Shown here piece by piece: positions 61,235 through 64,000 of a stretch of 64,000 nucleotides of DNA (position 1 is the first letter of the stretch; every line of letters starts with the position of its first letter). Position numbers and translations under genes: made by a program. The notes under the pieces are model-generated. The model saw nothing but the letters and a program-made list of their open reading frames with translations, was not told the DNA's origin and did no database searches. This stretch comes from Litoreibacter arenae DSM 19593 (GTDB taxonomy: Bacteria; Pseudomonadota; Alphaproteobacteria; Rhodobacterales; Rhodobacteraceae): NCBI RefSeq assembly GCF_000442275.2, contig NZ_KE557306.1, forward strand, positions 612,668 through 676,667, in the 5' to 3' direction.

Positions 61235-62140
61235 ATGATGGTGTTTGACTTTTTGCGGCGTGGACAGGCGGAGGTGCCGGAGGCGAAGGCCTCGGCCACG
61301 GGCAAGGTGCTGGCTTATGGCGGGCGCGGCATTGCCTGGAGCCCACGGGATACGCCGTCGCTGACGCGGTCCGGCTTTGCGTCGAACCCTGTGGGGTTCC
61401 GGTCGGTGAAGATGATCGCCGAGGCGGCGGCGGCGTTGCCACTGGTGTTGCAGGACGGGGCGCAGCGCTATGACACGCACCCTGTTCTGGGACTGATGTC
61501 GCGGCCCAATCAGGCGCAGGGGCGGGCGGAGATGCTGGAAGCGCTCTATGGCCAGCTGCTGCTGTCGGGGAACGGGTATCTGGAGGCCGTGGGGCTTGGA
61601 GAGGGCGTTCCGGTGGAGCTGCATGTGCTGCGCTCTGACCGGATGAGCTTGGTTCCGGGCGCGGATGGCTGGCCTGCGGCGTATGAATACGCAGTGGGCG
61701 GGCGCAAGCACCGGTTTGACATGACGGGGGAGCTGGCACCGATCTGCCATATCCGCAGTTTCCATCCGCAGGATGACCATTACGGGTTCTCGCCCCTGCA
61801 GGCGGCGGCAACGGCGATTGACGTGCATAACTCTGCCTCGCGCTGGTCCAAGGCGCTGCTGGACAACGCGGCGCGGCCTTCGGGGGCGATTGTCTACAAG
61901 GGCGGTGATGGCCAGCAAGCGATGACCAATGACCAGTTCGAGCGGTTGCAGGTCGAGATGGAAGCGCACCATCAGGGCGCGCGGAATGCGGGGCGGCCGA
62001 TGCTGCTGGAGGGTGGCCTGGACTGGAAGCCGATGGGGTTCTCGCCCTCAGATATGGAATTCCAGAAGACCAAGGAAGCCGCCGCGCGCGAGATTGCGCA
62101 GGCCTTCGGGGTGCCGCCGATGCTGCTGGGGATATGTTGA
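61235..62140 (+). pseudogene. GTA portal protein (g3-like), 3'-truncated by deletion
   Basis: About 300 residues of an HK97-type portal protein. It contains TRSGFASNPVGFRSVKMIAE, LYGQLLLSGNGYLEAVGLGE, HIRSFHPQDDHYGFSPLQAA and EIAQAFGVPPMLLGI. In intact portals this last motif is followed by PGDNTYANYAEA and about 90 more residues. Here it stops with Cys-TGA at 62140, because the sequence switches to a fragment of the g15-like tail gene near 62133. AGGAG precedes the start. It could not form a complete portal ring. Confidence 0.85.
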
Positions 62141-63446
62141 GGCAGAAGGGGAGTTTGTGGCCCGGGTCACTGATGCACGGTTTCCCCATGACGAGGCAAC
62201 GGACGTGACGCAGAACGAATTGCCGCTGGCGTTGACCGAAGCGGAAGCGACAACAATTGCGGAGCGTTGGCTGTCCGGGGCGCGCGTGGCGCGTGACGGA
62301 GTGAGCTTCAGCCTTCCGCCGTCGCGCAGCGATTTGCGGGCGGGTGACCTGGCCAAATTGACCGATGCCAGCGGTGGCTCGACGCTCTACCGGGTCGACC
62401 GGATCGAAGACCGTGGCGCGCGGCACGTCGAGGCGGTGAGGGTGGAGCGGCAAATCTACACGCCAAGCGAGGCCGTGGAAAGTGTGGGGGAGGTGAGACC
62501 TTTCGCGGTTCCAGTCCCTGTGTCCGCGCAGTTCATGGACTTACCTTTATTGAAGGGCGATGAGGTGCCACACACCCCCTATATCGCCGCGACGGCGCGC
62601 CCCTGGCCGGGGGGTGTTGCGGTGTATGGCTCCGCCGAGGACAGCGACTACAGCCTCAACACCGTGATCGAACGACCTGCCAGAATGGGCGTGCTAAAAA
62701 CTTCGCTGGAAAAAGCGGAAGCGGGACTGTGGCAGCGGGGCAGGCCTTTGCGGGTGAACGTAGCGGGCGCACCGTTGAGTTCTGTGACAGCTGACGCCGT
62801 ACTGAACGGGGCAAATGTGGCAGCTATCGGCGACGGATCGTCCGACAAGTGGGAGGTTATCCAGTTTGCAAGGGCAGACTTAGTTGCGCCCGACACCTAC
62901 GACCTGTCCGGCCTATTGCGCGGGCAGGCGGGAAGCGATGGATTGGTTCCGGATTCTTGGCCAACGGGAAGCCGCTTCGTCCTGCTCGATGGTGCGCCGA
63001 CCCAGATTGGCATGGAGCTATCCTCGCGCGGATTGGCGCGACACTACCGGATCGGCCCGTCTCTGAGGCCCTATGATGACCCTTCTTATCGCTACTACGT
63101 CGAGGCATTCCAAGGAGTTGGCTTGCGCCCTTACGCCCCTGCGCACCTCAAAGTGCGGCAAACGGGAGGAGATACCCACCTAAGCTGGGTGCGTCGGACC
63201 CGGATTGACGGTGACAGCTGGGCATCGCTGGAGGTGCCTCTGGGTGAGGAATTCGAGCGGTATTTGGTGCGTGTCACCCACAATGGCAGCGTTGTGCGTG
63301 AGGTGGAAACAGGATCTGCGGCTTGGACCTACGTCGACGCTGAACAATCACAGGACGGGCTGACAGGCCCCTATGAAATCGAGGTGGCGCAGGTCTCCCT
63401 GCGCTTTGGCCCAGGACTCTTCTCAAGGATTGAAATCAATGGTTGA
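62133..63446 (+). pseudogene. GTA g15-like baseplate/host-specificity protein, C-terminal fragment
   Basis: About 437 codons of the C-terminal part of the large multidomain GTA tail protein, which is normally about 1300 residues. It has EFVARVTDARFPHDEATDVT, ELPLALTEAEATTIAERWLS and YRVDRIEDRGARHVEAVRVE, then the LSGLLRGQAGSDGL and RYYVEAFQGVGLRPYAPAHL ending. It has no start codon or ribosome site of its own and begins, out of frame, at the junction with the portal gene. Followed by the DUF2793 gene with an 8-base overlap. Confidence 0.85.
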
Positions 63447-64000
63447 TACGGTAAATCTTAGACTTCCTCTATTGGCACCTTCACAGGCTCAAAAACATGT
63501 GACGGTAAACGAAGCCTTGGCGCGTATTGACGCCGCCTTGCAATTGGGCGTCGTCAGCCGGTCCCTTGCAACGCCGCCGGCACTGCCGGAACAAGGCGAC
63601 AGCTATCTGGTTCCGTCCGGCGGGGTGAATGACTGGGATGGTGAGGACGGAAACCTGGCATTCTTCATCAATGGCGGGTGGGACTTCCTCTCTCCAATTG
63701 CAGGTTGGCGCATTTTCGTTGCCGACGAGGCGGTAAGCGTGACATTCGACGGCCTTGGCTGGCAAGACAACGTATTGTCCACCTCACCTTTCGGTGCGGC
63801 AATGCGTGCCGAAACAGTCGAGTTCGATTTTGACATTGGCGCAGGCCCAAGCGTGCTAACCGGCTACGTGATCCCTGACGGAGCCATTGTGCTTGCGGTG
63901 ACGGGGCTTGTGATAAATGCAATCACCGGCACGTTGACGGACTGGTCATTGGGGGTAGAGGTGTCCGACATACGTTATGGATCGGGACTTGGGATTGGTA
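63439..64000 (+). CDS. DUF2793 domain protein, putative GTA tail fibre (partial, runs off the window)
   Basis: 187 codons are visible from ATG 63439 to the window end. The start MVDTVNLRLPLLAPSQAQKH, then VTVNEALARIDAALQLGVVS and the block PALPEQGDSYLVPSGGVNDW, matches DUF2793 proteins encoded right after g15 in Rhodobacterales GTA clusters, likely tail-fibre or receptor-binding parts. The gene overlaps the g15 fragment by 8 bases (ATG within its end). The 3' end is not in the window, so intactness is unknown. Confidence 0.82.
   Translation, partial: MVDTVNLRLPLLAPSQAQKHVTVNEALARIDAALQLGVVSRSLATPPALPEQGDSYLVPSGGVNDWDGEDGNLAFFINGGWDFLSPIAGWRIFVADEAVSVTFDGLGWQDNVLSTSPFGAAMRAETVEFDFDIGAGPSVLTGYVIPDGAIVLAVTGLVINAITGTLTDWSLGVEVSDIRYGSGLGIG

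Overview
The window is a high-GC alphaproteobacterial chromosome segment, most likely a marine Rhodobacterales (Roseobacter group) member. Supporting evidence: a gene transfer agent (GTA) locus of the Rhodobacter capsulatus type, an NDUFA12-type complex I subunit, the accB-accC-aat / DUF2155 / NDUFA12 neighbourhood, TRAP and Liv-type transporters, an orphan Hint-domain protein, and an FnrL-type box. Most genes are ordinary chromosomal genes in short operons, with many stop/start overlaps.

Layout. 1-4040: the end of katG, then a stress group (universal stress protein, cbpA-cbpM with a heat-shock-type promoter, a VIT1-like transporter, a phasin preceded by a perfect FNR box, a DUF442-type protein). 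4073-10871: a catabolic module on the minus strand (GMC oxidoreductase, TRAP transporter), with a divergent IclR regulator and a Zn-dependent alcohol dehydrogenase. 11020-16649: a complete type I secretion system (TolC-like, ABC, HlyD-like) behind a very short adhesin-like substrate. 16653-20236: glycerate kinase, then clpP and clpX. 20261-25483: RidA, NDUFA12, MlaD, DUF2155, aat, accC, accB. 25622-30863: a livKHMGF branched-chain amino-acid type ABC operon. 31113-37013: a signalling block made of a short-chain-acyl-type XRE regulator, a lone receiver, a small membrane protein, a transporter-coupled histidine kinase and an orphan FliM/SpoA-domain protein. 37062-44945: glnA-glnB, nnrE-nnrD, a Hint protein, tRNA-Leu, tig, and rpsF-rpsR-rplI. 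45100-49493: membrane and YceI proteins, an L-threonate-dehydrogenase-like gene followed by a collapsed sugar-acid kinase, a cytochrome b561-YceI fusion, and a cupin. 49723-59242: the fatty-acid cluster fabD, (lipoprotein), fabG, acpP, fabF, mltG, in which a block of BLUF photoreceptor, DUF2270, mgtE and GST genes lies between acpP and fabF. 59457-64000: a GTA structural cluster that has lost its middle.

The most notable observations are three genes or clusters that look internally collapsed. The GTA portal gene is fused directly to the 3' part of the g15-like gene, so the capsid and tail genes are absent. The four-carbon acid sugar kinase keeps only its first and last codons. The type I secretion substrate begins in the middle of an Ig-like repeat. 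The transporter-kinase / receiver / FliM-like block at 31-37 kb is the best candidate for an undescribed signalling system. Several cis-acting sites can be read directly: an FNR box at about -41 from a phasin promoter, two RpoH-like promoters, an IclR-type operator over the GMC/TRAP promoter, and stem-loops placed just after both transporter binding-protein genes.
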